Numbered from the stretch's first letter, positions 12,101-22,192 are shown. The stretch is DNA of 64,000 nucleotides from Taeniopygia guttata (GCF_048771995.1 NC_133050.1:6088501-6152500); one strand, 5' to 3'. Translations and numbers: made by a program. Notes: generated from the letters alone by a model not told the origin.

Positions 12101-13870
12101 TGGTGAGTCTGCTGGGAGCTGCTCGGGACAGCAGGTCCTGGAAGGCATGATCCCCAGGTCCTGGAAGGCTCGATCCCCAGGTCCTGGAAGGCCTTATCCC
12201 CAGGTCCTGGAAGCCTTAATCCCCAGGTCCTAGAAGCTTTAATCCCCAGGTCCAGGAAGGCTTCACCCCTAGGTCCTGGAAGCCTTAATCCCCAGGTCCT
12301 AGAAGCTTTAATCCCCAGGTCCAGGAAGGCTTTACTTCATCCCCAGGTCCTGGAAGCCTTGATCCCCAGGTCCTGGAAGCTTTAATCCCCAGGTCCTGGA
12401 AGGCTTTACTTCATCCCCAGGTCCTGGTAGGATAGGCTTTATCCCAGGTTCTGGAAGGTTTTGCTTTTTCCCAGGTCCTGGAAGGCTTTGCTTTATCCCA
12501 GGTCCTGGAAGGCTTTGCTTTTTCCCAGGTCCTGGCAGGCTTTGCTTTATCCCCAGGTCCTGGAAGGCTTCAACCCCAGGTCTTGGAAGGCTTTTTCCCT
12601 GGTCCTGGAAGACTTTACTTTATCCCCAGGTCCTGGAAGGCTTTGCTTTATCCCAGGTCCTGGAAGGCTTTGCTTTTTCCCAGGTCCTGGAAGGCTTTGC
12701 TTTATCCCCAGGTCCCAGAAGGCTTTATCCCTGGTCCTGGAAGACTTTACTTTATCCCCAGGTCCTGGAAGGCTTTATCCATAGTCCTGGAAGGTTTTTT
12801 TTAACCCTGTTATTTCCTCCCTCCCCTCAGGCAGGCATTGACAGTAAGGAGGAGCACGAGAACGCCAAAGCCATCCTGCTGGAGATGGGAGAGTTCTTCC
12901 AGATCCAGGTAGGAGCTGCCTCAGCGCCCCTTGTTGCTTGCCTGGCGCTGGCTGTGGCACTCAGGTGTTGTCATTGTCACCCAGGACGATTTCCTGGACT
13001 GCTACGGGGACCCAGCCCTGACGGGGAAGGTTGGCACCGACATCCAGGACAACAAGTGCAGCTGGCTGGTGGTGGAGTGTCTGCGCCGGGCCACGCCGGA
13101 GCAGAGGCAGATCCTGGAGGTAAAATCCTGGATCCCACACCTGGGAGAGGGGCTGGGGAGGCTGGATGTTCACCTGGATGTTCACCTGGATGTACACCTG
13201 GGTGTACACCTGAATGTACACCTGGATGTACACCTGGGTGTACACCTGGATGTACACCTGGATGTACACCTGGATGTTCACCTGGATGTTCACCTGGGTG
13301 TACACCTGGCTGTACACCTGGATGTACACCTGGATGTTTACCTGGGTGTTCACCTGGATGTACACCTGGGTGTACACCTGGATGTTCACCTGGATGTACA
13401 CCTGGGTGTACACCTGGATGTTCACCTGGATGTACACCTGGGTGTTCACCTGGATGTACACTTGGATGTTCACCTGGGTGTACACCTGGATGTACACTTG
13501 GATGTTCACCTGGGTGTACACCTGGATGTTCACCTGGGTGTACACCTGGATGTACACCTGGATGTACCACCTGGGTGTACACCTGGAGTTCCAGGTGTTG
13601 TTACCTGGCTGGGAGGAGGGGGATGAGCACGGAGACCAAAGCTCAGCACTCACGGCAGCGTTTTCTCAGGAGAACTACGGCTCTAAGGAGCCCCAGAAGG
13701 TGGCCAAGGTGAAGGAGCTCTACAATGCCCTGGGAATGGAAGCGGTTTTCCGGGAATATGAGGAGAGCAGCTACCGGCGCCTGCAGGAGCTGATCGGGAA
13801 GCACGCCCAGCGCCTGCCCGCCGAAATCTTCCTGGACCTCGCCCAGAAGATCTACAAGCGGCAGAAGTGA
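9053..13870 (+). CDS. FDPS: FDPS, farnesyl diphosphate synthase (nine coding exons)
   Basis: The enzyme condenses DMAPP with two IPP to give geranyl- then farnesyl-diphosphate, the branch point to sterols, dolichol, ubiquinone and prenylated proteins. Exons: 9053-9175, 9264-9398, 10094-10174, 10268-10390, 10884-10972, 12030-12102, 12831-12908, 12985-13119, 13670-13870. All are GT-AG; the total is 345 codons plus stop, near the 353 aa of the human cytosolic form. Motifs: [10 protein letters not shown] (first DDxxD, residues 95-99), with the two Phe at -5/-4 that set C15 chain length in bird FPPS; RRG after it; the second DDFLD at 235-239; KCSWLVV; basic tail KIYKRQK. Start chosen: GGCACCATGA gives MNGAAAERE, matching human MNGDQNS. 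An in-frame upstream ATG at 8828 is discussed under findings. Confidence 0.97.
9264..9398 (+). CDS. FDPS: FDPS exon 2
   Basis: 45 codons, [20 protein letters not shown] to VGWCIEL. Includes the IPP-binding GGK motif. Acceptor CCCGTAG, donor GAGCTG|GTGAGA. Confidence 0.95.
9498..10041 (+). mobile_element. Solo LTR fossil, family A copy 2, in FDPS intron 2
   Basis: AT-rich ~545-bp element starting TGTGATTTTG and ending near TTTTTCCACCA, with AATAAA shortly before its end. It is the inverted relative of the LTR at 5596-6321. It has the same orientation as FDPS, so its poly(A) signal could be read in the pre-mRNA. Ends approximate; no coding genes. Confidence 0.6.
10094..10174 (+). CDS. FDPS: FDPS exon 3: first DDxxD
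   Basis: 27 codons, [20 protein letters not shown] to CWYKK. Carries the first aspartate-rich Mg2+ motif and the chain-length Phe pair. An LTR fossil ends only ~50 bp upstream of its acceptor. Confidence 0.95.
10268..10390 (+). CDS. FDPS: FDPS exon 4
   Basis: 41 codons, [20 protein letters not shown] to LLELFLQ. Acceptor CTGCTGCAG, donor CTGCAG|GTGAGC. Confidence 0.95.
10536..10790 (-). mobile_element. CR1 LINE fragment in FDPS intron 4
   Basis: Degraded 3' part of a CR1 element on the minus strand. It shows the reverse-complement hallmarks CACACCTTAAAGGTCATCTTG, CTGCCATAGGGACACCTTCC and the TGCTCCAAGCCC block. Confidence 0.75.
10884..10972 (+). CDS. FDPS: FDPS exon 5
   Basis: [17 protein letters not shown] to SEQ(R). 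89 bp ending in phase 2, donor CAGCG|GTACGG. It is followed immediately by a minisatellite that fills the intron. Confidence 0.93.
10990..12005. repeat. Minisatellite filling FDPS intron 5 (~30-bp units)
   Basis: About 1 kb of units built from GAGCCTGGGGCTGGTTTTTG plus GGGAGCAGCT. A longer unit containing TTGTGTCCCCGAGGGTGGCA recurs every few hundred bp, so there is higher-order structure. Confidence 0.9.
12030..12102 (+). CDS. FDPS: FDPS exon 6
   Basis: 73 bp, (R)[20 protein letters not shown] to MYM. Lys and Thr of KYKTAFYSF line the allylic site in the family. Acceptor GGCACAG, donor ACATG|GTGAGT. Confidence 0.95.
12125..12805. repeat. Minisatellite filling FDPS intron 6 (~22-30-bp units)
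   Basis: Repeats of CCCCAGGTCCTGGAAGGCTT with TGCTTTAT or TACTTCAT spacers, about 25-30 copies. Unrelated to the arrays in the neighbouring introns. Confidence 0.9.
12831..12908 (+). CDS. FDPS: FDPS exon 7
   Basis: 26 codons, [20 protein letters not shown] to FFQIQ. Acceptor CCCTCAG, donor ATCCAG|GTAGGA. Confidence 0.95.
12985..13119 (+). CDS. FDPS: FDPS exon 8: second DDxxD
   Basis: 45 codons, [20 protein letters not shown] to RQILE. Contains the second aspartate-rich motif and the KCSWLVV segment. Donor TGGAG|GTAAAA opens into a 12-bp-unit minisatellite. Confidence 0.95.
13156..13600. repeat. 12-bp minisatellite in FDPS intron 8
   Basis: About 36 copies of GGATGTACACCT and variants (GGGTGTACACCT, GGATGTTCACCT). 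The 12-bp unit keeps all frames open on both strands. It starts ~35 bp after the exon 8 donor. Confidence 0.92.
13670..13870 (+). CDS. FDPS: FDPS exon 9 (last)
   Basis: [20 protein letters not shown] to KIYKRQK, stop TGA 13868-13870. Acceptor TTTTCTCAG. Confidence 0.95.
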   Translation, partial: ENYGSKEPQKVAKVKELYNALGMEAVFREYEESSYRRLQELIGKHAQRLPAEIFLDLAQKIYKRQK

Positions 13871-14001
13871 TGGAGGGGCCTGGCAGGGGGATTGCCTGGA
13901 GCAGCTCCCTGCCCTGGGAAGGGTCGGGGAGGGATGGAGAAGGTGCGATGGGATGGCCGAGGTGGGGTTCAGCCATCTCCCCCCAACCGTGAATATATGT
14001 G

Positions 14002-14007
14002 AATAAA
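14002..14007 (+). terminator. FDPS: Poly(A) signal of FDPS
   Basis: AATAAA in TATGTGAATAAATATAAATT, 132 bp after the stop codon, followed by TTGTCTGGGC ~35 nt on. Confidence 0.8.
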
Positions 14008-14039
14008 TATAAATTATTGTAGCTGCGGCGCTGCCTGCT

Positions 14040-14194
14040 GTTGTCTGGGCACACTCCCGTGTTTTCCGGGCTGGGGGGATGCCCGGAGCGCCGCCTCCAC
14101 CGGCGGGGCGGGACCGGGCGGCTCCCGGTGGGCGGCGGCGGGGCCGCGGCTCCTCCTTCCCTCCCGCAGCCGCATTCGCCGCCGCAGCGCCGAG
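14040..14194 (+). promoter_or_regulatory. RUSC1: RUSC1 CpG-rich promoter and probable untranslated first exon
   Basis: Only ~40 bp beyond the FDPS poly(A) site the sequence turns CpG-rich. A candidate 5' UTR exon ends GCGCCGAG|GTGAGC at 14194. A matching acceptor precedes the coding exon (CTCTCCAG at 14941). Inferred from position and splice sites. Confidence 0.5.
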
Positions 14195-14289
14195 GTGAGC
14201 GGGGGACGGGGAGGAAGGGGATGGAGCCGGGAGGGGGATGAAGAGGGCCGCGCCCAGGAGGGCCTCTCCTGCTGCCTGGCTGCCGGTTC

Positions 14290-14480
14290 TCGCCCTGGGC
14301 CCGGGGGATGCTCGGGGCCGGGGGATGCTCGGGACCGGGGGATGCTCGGAGCCCGGGGGATGCTCGGGAGCCCGGGGGATGCTCGGAGGCGGGGGATGCT
14401 CGGGACCGGGGATGCTCGAGGGACCGGGGGATGCTCGGGACCGGGGGATGCTCGGTACCGGGGGATGCTCTGCGCTTACG
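14290..14480. repeat. ~17-bp minisatellite in RUSC1 5' region
   Basis: About 11 copies of GGGGATGCTCGGGACCG with small variations, inside the presumed first intron just downstream of the CpG-rich promoter. Confidence 0.88.
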
Positions 14481-15058
14481 GATGCTCGGAGCCGCCCTCC
14501 CGCAGTCTCCGCTGCCCGTTCCCTGCCCAGAGCCTCCAGCAGGTACCCGGGGCCGGGGCTCCCCATCCCCCCCGGTAAGACCAGGCCCGGTGGCGCGGTG
14601 GCGGCTCCGCAGCGGCTCCCAGGACCGGGAGATTCCAGCCAAGCCTCGGTCCCTGAGCACCCGTGGTGCCACCGCCCCCAGCCAGGGCAACATCCTCCCC
14701 CGCCCCCGCGTCTCGACGAAGCTCCAAGGGCGTTTTCTCCTTGGCGGCATCCCCGAGATGCTCCGGAGGGAATCCAGCCCCGGAGCAGCTGGTTTCAGTC
14801 CCTGCCCGGCCGCAGAGCCCCAAACCGGGCAGGAAACTGTGGGGCATCCCCTCCCTCAGGGCACATCCCCATCTCTAACCCCCAGCCCCATTGCTGCGAG
14901 GTCACTGCCATCCCTCTTCCCCCGCCTGTGCCTCTCTCCAGGTGTGTTCTTCCTCGGCCAGGAGGGTGTTTGGTGCTTGCAGGGAGCTGGATGGTGTGAC
15001 GAGAGGAGCTGCTGGCCTTTCCTGGCAGCCCTGGCACTTCCAGCGAGGAGACAGCACC

Positions 15059-16556
15059 ATGCTGGCTCCAAAGAAAGGCCTCCTGTGCAACCTCAACCAC
15101 ATCCACCTGCAGCACATCTCCCTGGGGCTGCACCTCTCCCGGCACCCCGAGCTCCAGGATGCTTCCACGGCTGGGGGAGAGCAGACGGGCTGCACCCAGT
15201 GCCCGGAGAACCGTGAGCCGGTGGATGCCAATTCCAACAATCCCTCGGTGAAATGCCGCTGCTGTGAGTCCCACGCTCCGGAGCTCCAGATCCAAGAGGA
15301 TTTCCCCTGCCTGCACAGCGGAGACGAGGAGGAGGCAGCTTCCCCTTGTGATCCCCCTTGTGATCTGGCTTCTTCCTCCTCCTCCTCCTCCTCCTCCTCT
15401 GTCAGTAGCTGCTCGGATTTCAGCTTGGATGACTCCCCAGTCTCGGTGTACTGCAAGGAGTTCTCCAGAGCAGAATCCCAATCTCCTGACAAGCAGCTGA
15501 ACGTCATTCCCACAGAAAACGCCTGGGATGGAGAGTCTCTGGCTGATGGAGAGAGTCTGCCCGACCAGGACAGGACGTGCCACGGGAGAGATGCCAACCA
15601 CAACTCCCCGGTGTCCCTCAGAGCCACCACCGTGGCCACCAGCAAGAGCCCAGACAGCCTCTGCAGCAACAACTCACTCGACTCCCACTGCGACGAGCTC
15701 TCTCCCAGCACAGCAGCACAGGAGACCACCGACACCTGCCCTGACCTAGACCCCAACTGCAACCCCCTCCCCGAGCCCGATGCCGCTCCTCCAGCACCTC
15801 CACCTGTGCCGGAACGGCGGGATCCCGAAATCCCGAGCAGCGCTCCGGAACCGCGGCCCCGGCCCGGTGGTCTCCCCCCACCGGTGCCCCCTCGTCCCCG
15901 GCGGCGGCTGCAGGTCCTCAACGCTCACAGAGCGGAGCATCCACCCGGTGAGCTCTGCCGAGACGTGGGCACCAAGACCATCACCTCCTTCCACGAGCTG
16001 GCCCAGAGGAGGAAGAGGAACGTGGTTGGAGCGCTCACCCAGGCCAGGGTTGACCGCAGTGACTGGCTGATCGTCTTCTCGCCTGACACGGAGCTGCCCC
16101 CCACCAGCGAGCTCCTCTCCGGTACCGTGGGCCAGGAGCCAGCCCACCCTCCACCCCAGCCACAGCCCCAGCAGGACGGGCCGGTGGGGCCTCCCAGCTC
16201 CAGGCAGCGAGAGGTGACGACCTTCAAGGAGCTGCGGTCCCGCAGTGCCACCAGGCAGCCCAAGGGGCAGCGGGCAGAACCGGGTCAGCACCCCCCTGTG
16301 CCCCCCGGGACGGGCGCGGGCTGCGGGCCCCCCATGCCCCCGGTGCTGGCACCCAGCGACAGCCACCAGCTGAGGAGGAGAGCCCGGCCGAGCCTGCAGC
16401 CCATCGCGGAGGGGCAGCCGAGGGATGTGGAAAACGGGGTGCAGCCCCCGGGGGAAAAGGGGCCGAGCACAGCCCCGCTCCGGAGGTTTGGGGGTCCCAC
16501 CGGGGACCCCGCGGTGCAACGGGCGGCTCAGCGAGGAGGCGAAACCCGCACGGGGG
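15059..16556 (+). CDS. RUSC1: RUSC1 exon: large N-terminal coding exon
   Basis: 499 codons plus 1 nt. Ser-rich tract (residues ~105-115), Pro-rich tract, and the conserved SFHELAQ and FKELRSRS blocks. Donor CACGGGG|GTGAGT. Its frame stays open through the following 306-bp intron. Confidence 0.9.
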
Positions 16557-19500
16557 GTGAGTTTGGGTCCCTCCGGGGTTCTGCCGGGGGGTTGCGGGGT
16601 CAGGTGAGCGCTGACAGCGATGCCGGGGCGCTCCGTGCCGGGCACGGTGAGAACCGGGGGTTCCGCCGCATCGCCCGGCGGGACGTGGCGGGGCTGTCCC
16701 GGTCCCGCTCCGCCCCGCGCTTCCTCCGCCGCCCGGCCCGGCCCCGCCGCCCTTCGCCCCGCGGCTCCATGAACCGGAGCGAGCCGGGCCCCGTTCCTCC
16801 GCCGGTCCCGGGCAGCGCCGCAGCCGCCGCCCCGCCTGACCCCGCTGCTCCGCTCTCTCCAGCCAGGCCCGAGCCGCTCGCCACCGGAGCCGCCACCGGA
16901 GCCGCCACCGGAGCCGCCACCGGAGCCGCCCCCGGAGCCGCCCGGCCCGGCGGGGGAAGAGCGGAAGGGCCCCGTGGCGAGCAAACGAAAGGTTGGGGCA
17001 ATTCTCCACCGGGAGAACGGGAGGGGAGGAGGGGGCAGCGGGACCGCAGGGTGCCCCGTTCAGGGGAGTCACCTCGGGAGGTGCCAGGGGCTTGTCCCGG
17101 GCTGGGACAAGGACAGAGAAGGGCGAGGAGGGATGGTGCGGGCAGGGATGGGCAGTGCTGCCTTCACCGGGCCCGCCCCGGTGATCCGGGAGAACCGGAG
17201 AACGCGGCCGCCACCCCAAACCCACCGAGGGTGCCCCGACCCGCGGTTCTGGCACAGCCCCGTGGGTCCGCCGGTGGTGCCCGGGGTTGCTCGGTCTCTC
17301 CTGGGTGCTGACCCTTCTCTCCTCCTCCTCTCCCGCTGTCCCCAGCGCTGCTGGTGGCCGTCAGCTCCGCTGTGGACAAGGTCATCGCCCACTTCAGCAC
17401 CGCACGGAACCTGGTGCAGAAGGTGAGAGCTGGGCTGGGTGGATTTTGGGATTCCCTCATTGCTCCCAGCGGAATTAGGATCTGGTGCTGTCTTTTCCTT
17501 CCCTCCCCTGTCCTTGTGTCTCCCTCAGGCCCAGCTGGGGGACAGCCGGCTCAACCCCGACGTGGGTTACCTGCTGCTGCAGACCCTCTGTCCTGCTCTC
17601 TACGCCTTGGTGGAGGATGGGCTGAAACCATTCCAGAAGGATGTTATCACCGGCCAGAGGAAAAATTCCCCTTGGAGTGTGGTGGAAGCCTCTGTGAAAA
17701 CAGGTGAGGGTGAGGCTGGGGGCATCTCCAGGGAGTGTTGCTGTGCCCTGGGCAGTGGCTGTCTGTGCTCTGTGCCCCACAGGCCCCAGTGCCCGCTCCC
17801 TGCACTCCCTGTGCTGCCATGTGGCCGGGCTGGCCCCCCTCAGCAGCACCAGGCAGAAGTTCCACGCCTTCATCCTCGGCCTTCTGAAGTGAGTGGTGTT
17901 GGCCCTGCCGGCCCCACTGCCACGGCAGCTTGGAACTGTCTAATGTTGGCTCTAATTTGGGTTTTCTTTGTCTCGTTTAGCATTAAACAGCTGGAGCTGT
18001 GGATATCTCACCTGCAGAAGAGCCCAGGTAAGGACACGGTGACCAGCAGCTCTGTCCCTGGGCTGATAATCCCACTCTGGGGCTGGAGTTCCCATAGTGG
18101 ATCAGGGCATGGTTTTCCACGGTGCCTCTTCAGCACAGAGGTGCTCTGAGTGACGTGGGCAGCCTGGCTGGCCCTCAGCGGGGCTGTGACAAGGACAGGG
18201 GGACATTCTGCTCCAGCCTCACCTGTCCCTGTCCCCTCAGGTGTGATCTCCGTGCTTTACTCCCCCACGGCCTTCTTCTCCTTGAGCCAAGGCCCTCTTC
18301 CCCACCTTGCTGACGAACTTCTGCTGCTCATCCAACCCCTCTCGGTGCTGACTTTCCACCTGGACTTGCTCTTTGAGCACCACCACCTCTCCGTGGACGT
18401 CCGGCCCTTGTCCCGCCGGGTGGAGTCCTCGTTGTCCCCTGGTGCTTCTGGGGACAACCTGGAGGATGAAACCCCCCCAGATGCTCTGGGCAGGGTGGGG
18501 GGCACAGGGAGCAGCACAAAGCTCCGCTCCCCAGCATCCATGGGTGGGCTGGTCCCAACCCCACCCGTGGGTGCTGCCCTGCAGCAAACCTTCCAGCACG
18601 TGCTGCGCTGGGGCGACCGGCTCAGCCGCACCTTGCTGGGCTCTGACACCCCCTCCCCGGAGAGTCACGGGCCTCAGGAGGGTGCTGAGGGTGCTGAGGG
18701 TGCTGAGGGTGGTCTCAGTGGCTGGTGGGGCCAGCTGAGCCAGAGCTCCAGGATTTACACTGCTCCTAGCAAGGAAAAGTCCTCCTCGGTGTGGTGGACA
18801 AAGCTGCGGGCGCCTGATCCCAACCCAAGCCAGGCTGGGCAATCCCAAATTTCCACCACTGAGCCCAGAGGCACGGAGCTGCAGCTCCTTCAGACCAAAG
18901 CTGTCCCTGAACACCCAAAGCCCAGCAGCAGCACTGACACCTCAGGGACCTCTTCCCCTGAAGATCTCTTCTTGCCCACTGGAACCCGGGTGTCCACCAA
19001 GCTGGATGGTCCCACCGCTGGAAAGAACCTCCTGGTTGCTTCTCCAGAGCCTCCTGCCAACCAGGCAGCACCTTCTGGCCCGGAGATGGGTGATCCTCCT
19101 GGTCCTGCCAAGGGCAGCTGGCTGGGCTGGCTCTTTGGGGCCACCACCTCCTCGTCCAGGAGCTTCTCCACCAGCCCTGACACCGTCGTGGCCAGGTCCA
19201 GGTAAGAGCCAGTTTGGGGAGGTACAGGGGGAAGGGTTTGTGTGTGCTGAGGGAGGGATTCTGTGTGCTCAGGGGTGTTTCTGTATGCTCAGGTGTGTTT
19301 CTGTATGCTCAGGTGTGCTGAGGGAGGGATTCTGTATGCTCAGGTGTGTTTCTGTGCGCTCAGGTGTGCTGAGGGAGGGTTTTTGTGAGCTCAGGTGTGC
19401 TGAGGGAGGGTTTCTGTGCTCTCAGAGGTGCTGAGGGAGAGATTCTATATGCTCAGGTGGGTTTCTGTGCTCTCAGGTGTGCTGAGGGAGGGATTCTGTG

Positions 19501-21828
19501 CTCAGGTGTGCTGAGGGAGGGATTCTGTGTGCTCAGGTGGGCTGAGGGAGGGATTCTGTGTGCTCAGGTGTGCTGAGGGAGGGTTTCTGTGCTCTCAGGT
19601 GGGCTGAGGGAGGGATTCTGTGCGCTCAGGTGTGCTGAGGGAGGGATTCTGTGCACTCAGGTGTGTTTCTGTGCTCTCAGGTGTGCTGAGGGAGGGTTTC
19701 TATGCCCAGCTCACCACAGTGGTGGCCTCTTGGGGATCTTGTAGGGTCCGTGCCCGTGGGATTAGGGCACCTCCCAAGTGCTGCTGCCATCGCCTTGTTC
19801 AGCCCTGCCTCACAGGGAGCCTCAGTGCTGCTTGGTGGCTCCTTGGCAGCTCTGAGATCACCAGAACAACCTGAGATAAGCACCTTGAGGAGCTGCCAGG
19901 TGAGCTCGTGGCTCCCTTTGCTCTGTGGCAGGAGACCGTCCCGCTGGCTGAACCCCACCCCGCAGGTCCTGGCAGGGGTGATGAAGGCTCTGGCACCCGA
20001 CAGGAGCCCACAGCAGCCGGGCCAGGCTGTGCCCACCTTGCCCCCGGCCCGCAGGTGAGGCAGGGCACCGGGGGTGCAGGGGGTGACATTTGGGGTGCAG
20101 GGGGTGACACTGAGGGTGCAGGGGGTGACATTGTGGGTGCACGGGGTGACATTGGTGGTGCAGGGGGTGACATTGGGAGTGCAGGGGGTGACACTGGGGG
20201 TACGGGGGGTCACACTGGGGGTGCAGGGGGTGACATTGGCGATGCAGGGGTGACACTGGTGGTGCAGGGGGTGACATTTGGGGTTCAGGGGGTGACATTT
20301 GGGGTGCAGGGGGTCACATTGGCAATGCAGGGGTGACACTGGTGATGCAGGGGTGACACTGGTGGTGCAGGGGGTCACATTGGTGGTGCAGGGGGTGACA
20401 TTTGGGGTGCAGGGGGTCACACTGGGGGTGCAGGGGGTGACATTGGGGTGCAGGGGTGACATTGGGGGTGCAGGGGGTGACATTGGTGATGTAGGGGTGA
20501 CACTGGGGGTGCAGGGGGGGACATTTGGGGTGCAGGGGGTGACACTGGTGGCGCAGGGGGTGACACTGGGGGTGCAGGGGGTGACATTTGGGGTTCAGGG
20601 GGTGACATTGGGGGTGCAGGGGGTGACATTGGGGGTGCAGGGGGTGACATTTGGGGTGCAGGGGGTGACACTGGGGGTGCAGGGGGTGACATTTGGGGTG
20701 CAGGGGGTGACATTGGGGGTGCAGGGGGTGACACTGAGGGTGCAGGGGGTGACATTGTGGGTGCACGGGGTGACATTTGGGGTGCAGGGGGTGGCATTGG
20801 GGGTGCAGGGTGTGACACTGGGGGTACAGAGGGTGACATTGGCAATGCAGGGGGTGACATTTGGGGTACAGGGGATGACACTGGTGATGCAGGGGGTGAC
20901 ATTGGCGATGTAGGGGTGACATTGGGGGTGCACGGGGTGACACTGGGGGTGCAGGGGGTGACATTGGTGGTGCAGGGGGTGACATTGGGAGTGCAGGGGG
21001 TGACACTGGGGGTACGGGGGGTCACACTGGGGGTGCAGGGGGTGACATTGGCGATGCAGGGGTGACACTGGTGGTGCAGGGGGTGACATTTGGGGTTCAG
21101 GGGGTGACATTTGGGGTGCAGGGGGTCACATTGGCAATGCAGGGGTGACACTGGTGATGCAGGGGTGACACTGGTGGTGCAGGGGGTCACATTGGTGGTG
21201 CAGGGGGTGACATTTGGGGTGCAGGGGGTCACACTGGGGGTGCAGGGGGTGACATTGGGGTGCAGGGGTGACATTGGGGGTGCAGGGGGTGACATTGGTG
21301 ATGTAGGGGTGACACTGGGGGTGCAGGGGGGGACATTTGGGGTGCAGGGGGTCACATTGGTGGTGCAGGGGGTGACATTGTCGATGCAGGGGTGACATTG
21401 GGGGTGCAGGGGGTGACATTGGGGGTGCAGGGGGTGACACTGGGGGTACGGGGGGTCACACTGGCGGTGCAGGGGTGACATTGTCGATGCAGGGGGTCAC
21501 ACTGGGGGTGCAGGGGGTGACACTGGGGGTGCAGGGGTGACACTGGGGGTGCAGGGGGTGACATTGGGGATACAGGGGGTGACATTAGGAGTGCAGGGGG
21601 TGACATTTGGGGTGCAGGGGGTGACATTTGGTGTTCAAGGGGTGACATTTGTGCTGCAGGGCAGTTCGGGCGCTGTGTGACCACACGGGCACCGCCGACG
21701 GGCACCTGAGCTTCCAAAAAGGAGACATCCTGGAGCTGCTCTCCACTGTGGATGAAGACTGGATCCGCTGCTGCCATGGGAACAGCAGCGGCCTCGTTCC
21801 TGTGGGTTACACATCCCTGATTTTGTGA
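15059..21828 (+). CDS. RUSC1: RUSC1 (NESCA), RUN and SH3 domain adaptor (nine coding exons)
   Basis: A cytoplasmic/vesicle adaptor that in mammals works in neurotrophin signalling and vesicle transport. Exons: 15059-16556, 16863-16991, 17346-17422, 17529-17703, 17783-17888, 17981-18027, 18241-19201, 19932-20054, 21660-21828. Phases join to exactly 1,094 codons plus stop (human 902). The N-terminus [20 protein letters not shown], then [43 protein letters not shown] and LQPIAEGQ are RUSC1 signatures. RUN domain ~545-740: [53 protein letters not shown]. The SH3 domain is at the very C-terminus: [40 protein letters not shown]. Start: ACAGCACCATG gives [13 protein letters not shown], as in human MLSPQRALLCNLN. 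Several Pro-rich SH3 ligands ([10 protein letters not shown]) precede the RUN domain. Confidence 0.95.
16863..16991 (+). CDS. RUSC1: RUSC1 exon 2 (coding), with 12-bp internal repeat
   Basis: 129 bp, acceptor CTCTCCAG, donor AAAG|GTTGGG (weak). In the joined frame it encodes [17 protein letters not shown] to GPRGEQTK. Four to five ACCGGAGCCGCC units make a Thr-Gly-Ala-Ala run. EQTK|A lines up with human EQKKG before the RUN domain. Confidence 0.75.
17346..17422 (+). CDS. RUSC1: RUSC1 exon: start of RUN domain
   Basis: (A)[25 protein letters not shown]. Acceptor GTCCCCAG, donor CAGAAG|GTGAGA. Confidence 0.93.
17529..17703 (+). CDS. RUSC1: RUSC1 exon: RUN domain
   Basis: [20 protein letters not shown] to [11 protein letters not shown]. 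Acceptor TCCCTCAG, donor AACAG|GTGAGG. Confidence 0.93.
17783..17888 (+). CDS. RUSC1: RUSC1 exon: RUN domain
   Basis: (G)[20 protein letters not shown] to FHAFILGLL(N). Acceptor CCCCACAG, donor CTGAA|GTGAGT. Confidence 0.92.
17981..18027 (+). CDS. RUSC1: RUSC1 exon: RUN domain, 47 bp
   Basis: (N)[15 protein letters not shown](G). Acceptor TCGTTTAG, donor CCCAG|GTAAGG. Short, but the phase fits on both sides. Confidence 0.92.
18241..19201 (+). CDS. RUSC1: RUSC1 exon: end of RUN domain and linker
   Basis: 961 bp. [29 protein letters not shown], then a low-complexity linker with [13 protein letters not shown] and SWLGWLFG, both with human counterparts. A small GGTGCTGAG repeat encodes [12 protein letters not shown]. 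Donor TCCAG|GTAAGA. Confidence 0.92.
19225..19700. repeat. ~30-bp minisatellite in RUSC1 intron 7
   Basis: About 15 copies of TGCTGAGGGAGGGATTCTGT followed by GTGCTCAGGTG, beginning ~25 bp after the exon 7 donor. Confidence 0.9.
19932..20054 (+). CDS. RUSC1: RUSC1 exon: linker before SH3
   Basis: 123 bp. (R)[20 protein letters not shown] to PTLPPA(R), matching human RRPSSWLPPTVSVLALVKR. The phase is preserved on both sides. It lies between two minisatellite-filled introns. Confidence 0.85.
20060..21655. repeat. ~21-bp minisatellite filling RUSC1 last intron, with 812-bp higher-order copy
   Basis: About 75 copies of GGGGGTGACATTGGGGGTGCA with variants. The order of variants from ~20140 to ~20530 repeats at ~20952-21342, an offset of exactly 812 bp. 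The array occupies the intron from just after the donor (20055) to the acceptor (21659). Confidence 0.92.
21660..21828 (+). CDS. RUSC1: RUSC1 last exon: SH3 domain
   Basis: (R)[20 protein letters not shown] to VGYTSLIL, stop TGA 21826-21828. Complete SH3 with the ALYDY-equivalent ALCDHT, acidic DEDW and the GLVPVGY end. Acceptor GTGCTGCAG follows directly on the minisatellite. Confidence 0.94.
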
Positions 21829-22192
21829 AGGAGGAGGAAGGAACCCGAGGAAGCAGCTGAGCTCACCAGAGCCGGTGCCAACTCCGGGAGGAGACGTCCC
21901 CTGCCACGGCTGTGCCACCTCCAGGGCTGGCAGCTCCCAGGGGACCCTGCCTTGTGCCTGTCACTGCTGCATGGCATCACCGTCTGCCACCGTGTCCCAC
22001 CCTCTGCCACCCTCGGGGCTCCTCTGCTGCTGCCCACCCCTGTGCCAGGGCCGGGCTGGCTCCTTTCCCTGCCCCGTGTCACCTCCGTGCCCACTCGTGT
22101 CCTGCCACCGCTGCCACCTCCCCGTGCCCTGCCCTGCCCCGGGGGCCCGGGCCGGGCTGTAAATAGTTGTAACCACGGGAAAAAAGCTGGAA

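Noticed and set aside
13156-13600. CRISPR-like look of regularly spaced 12-bp repeats
   Set aside because: There are no unique spacers; adjacent units are continuous. It is an intronic minisatellite in a vertebrate gene.
12985-13626. Frame HLDVHLGVH fused to FDPS exon 8
   Set aside because: The exon 8 donor at 13120 cuts before the repeat, and the last exon joins in phase without it.
14891-17311. Single 806-codon frame as one RUSC1 exon
   Set aside because: Good splice sites at 16556/16863 and 16991/17346 and the human protein pattern show that it spans two introns whose lengths happen to keep the frame open.
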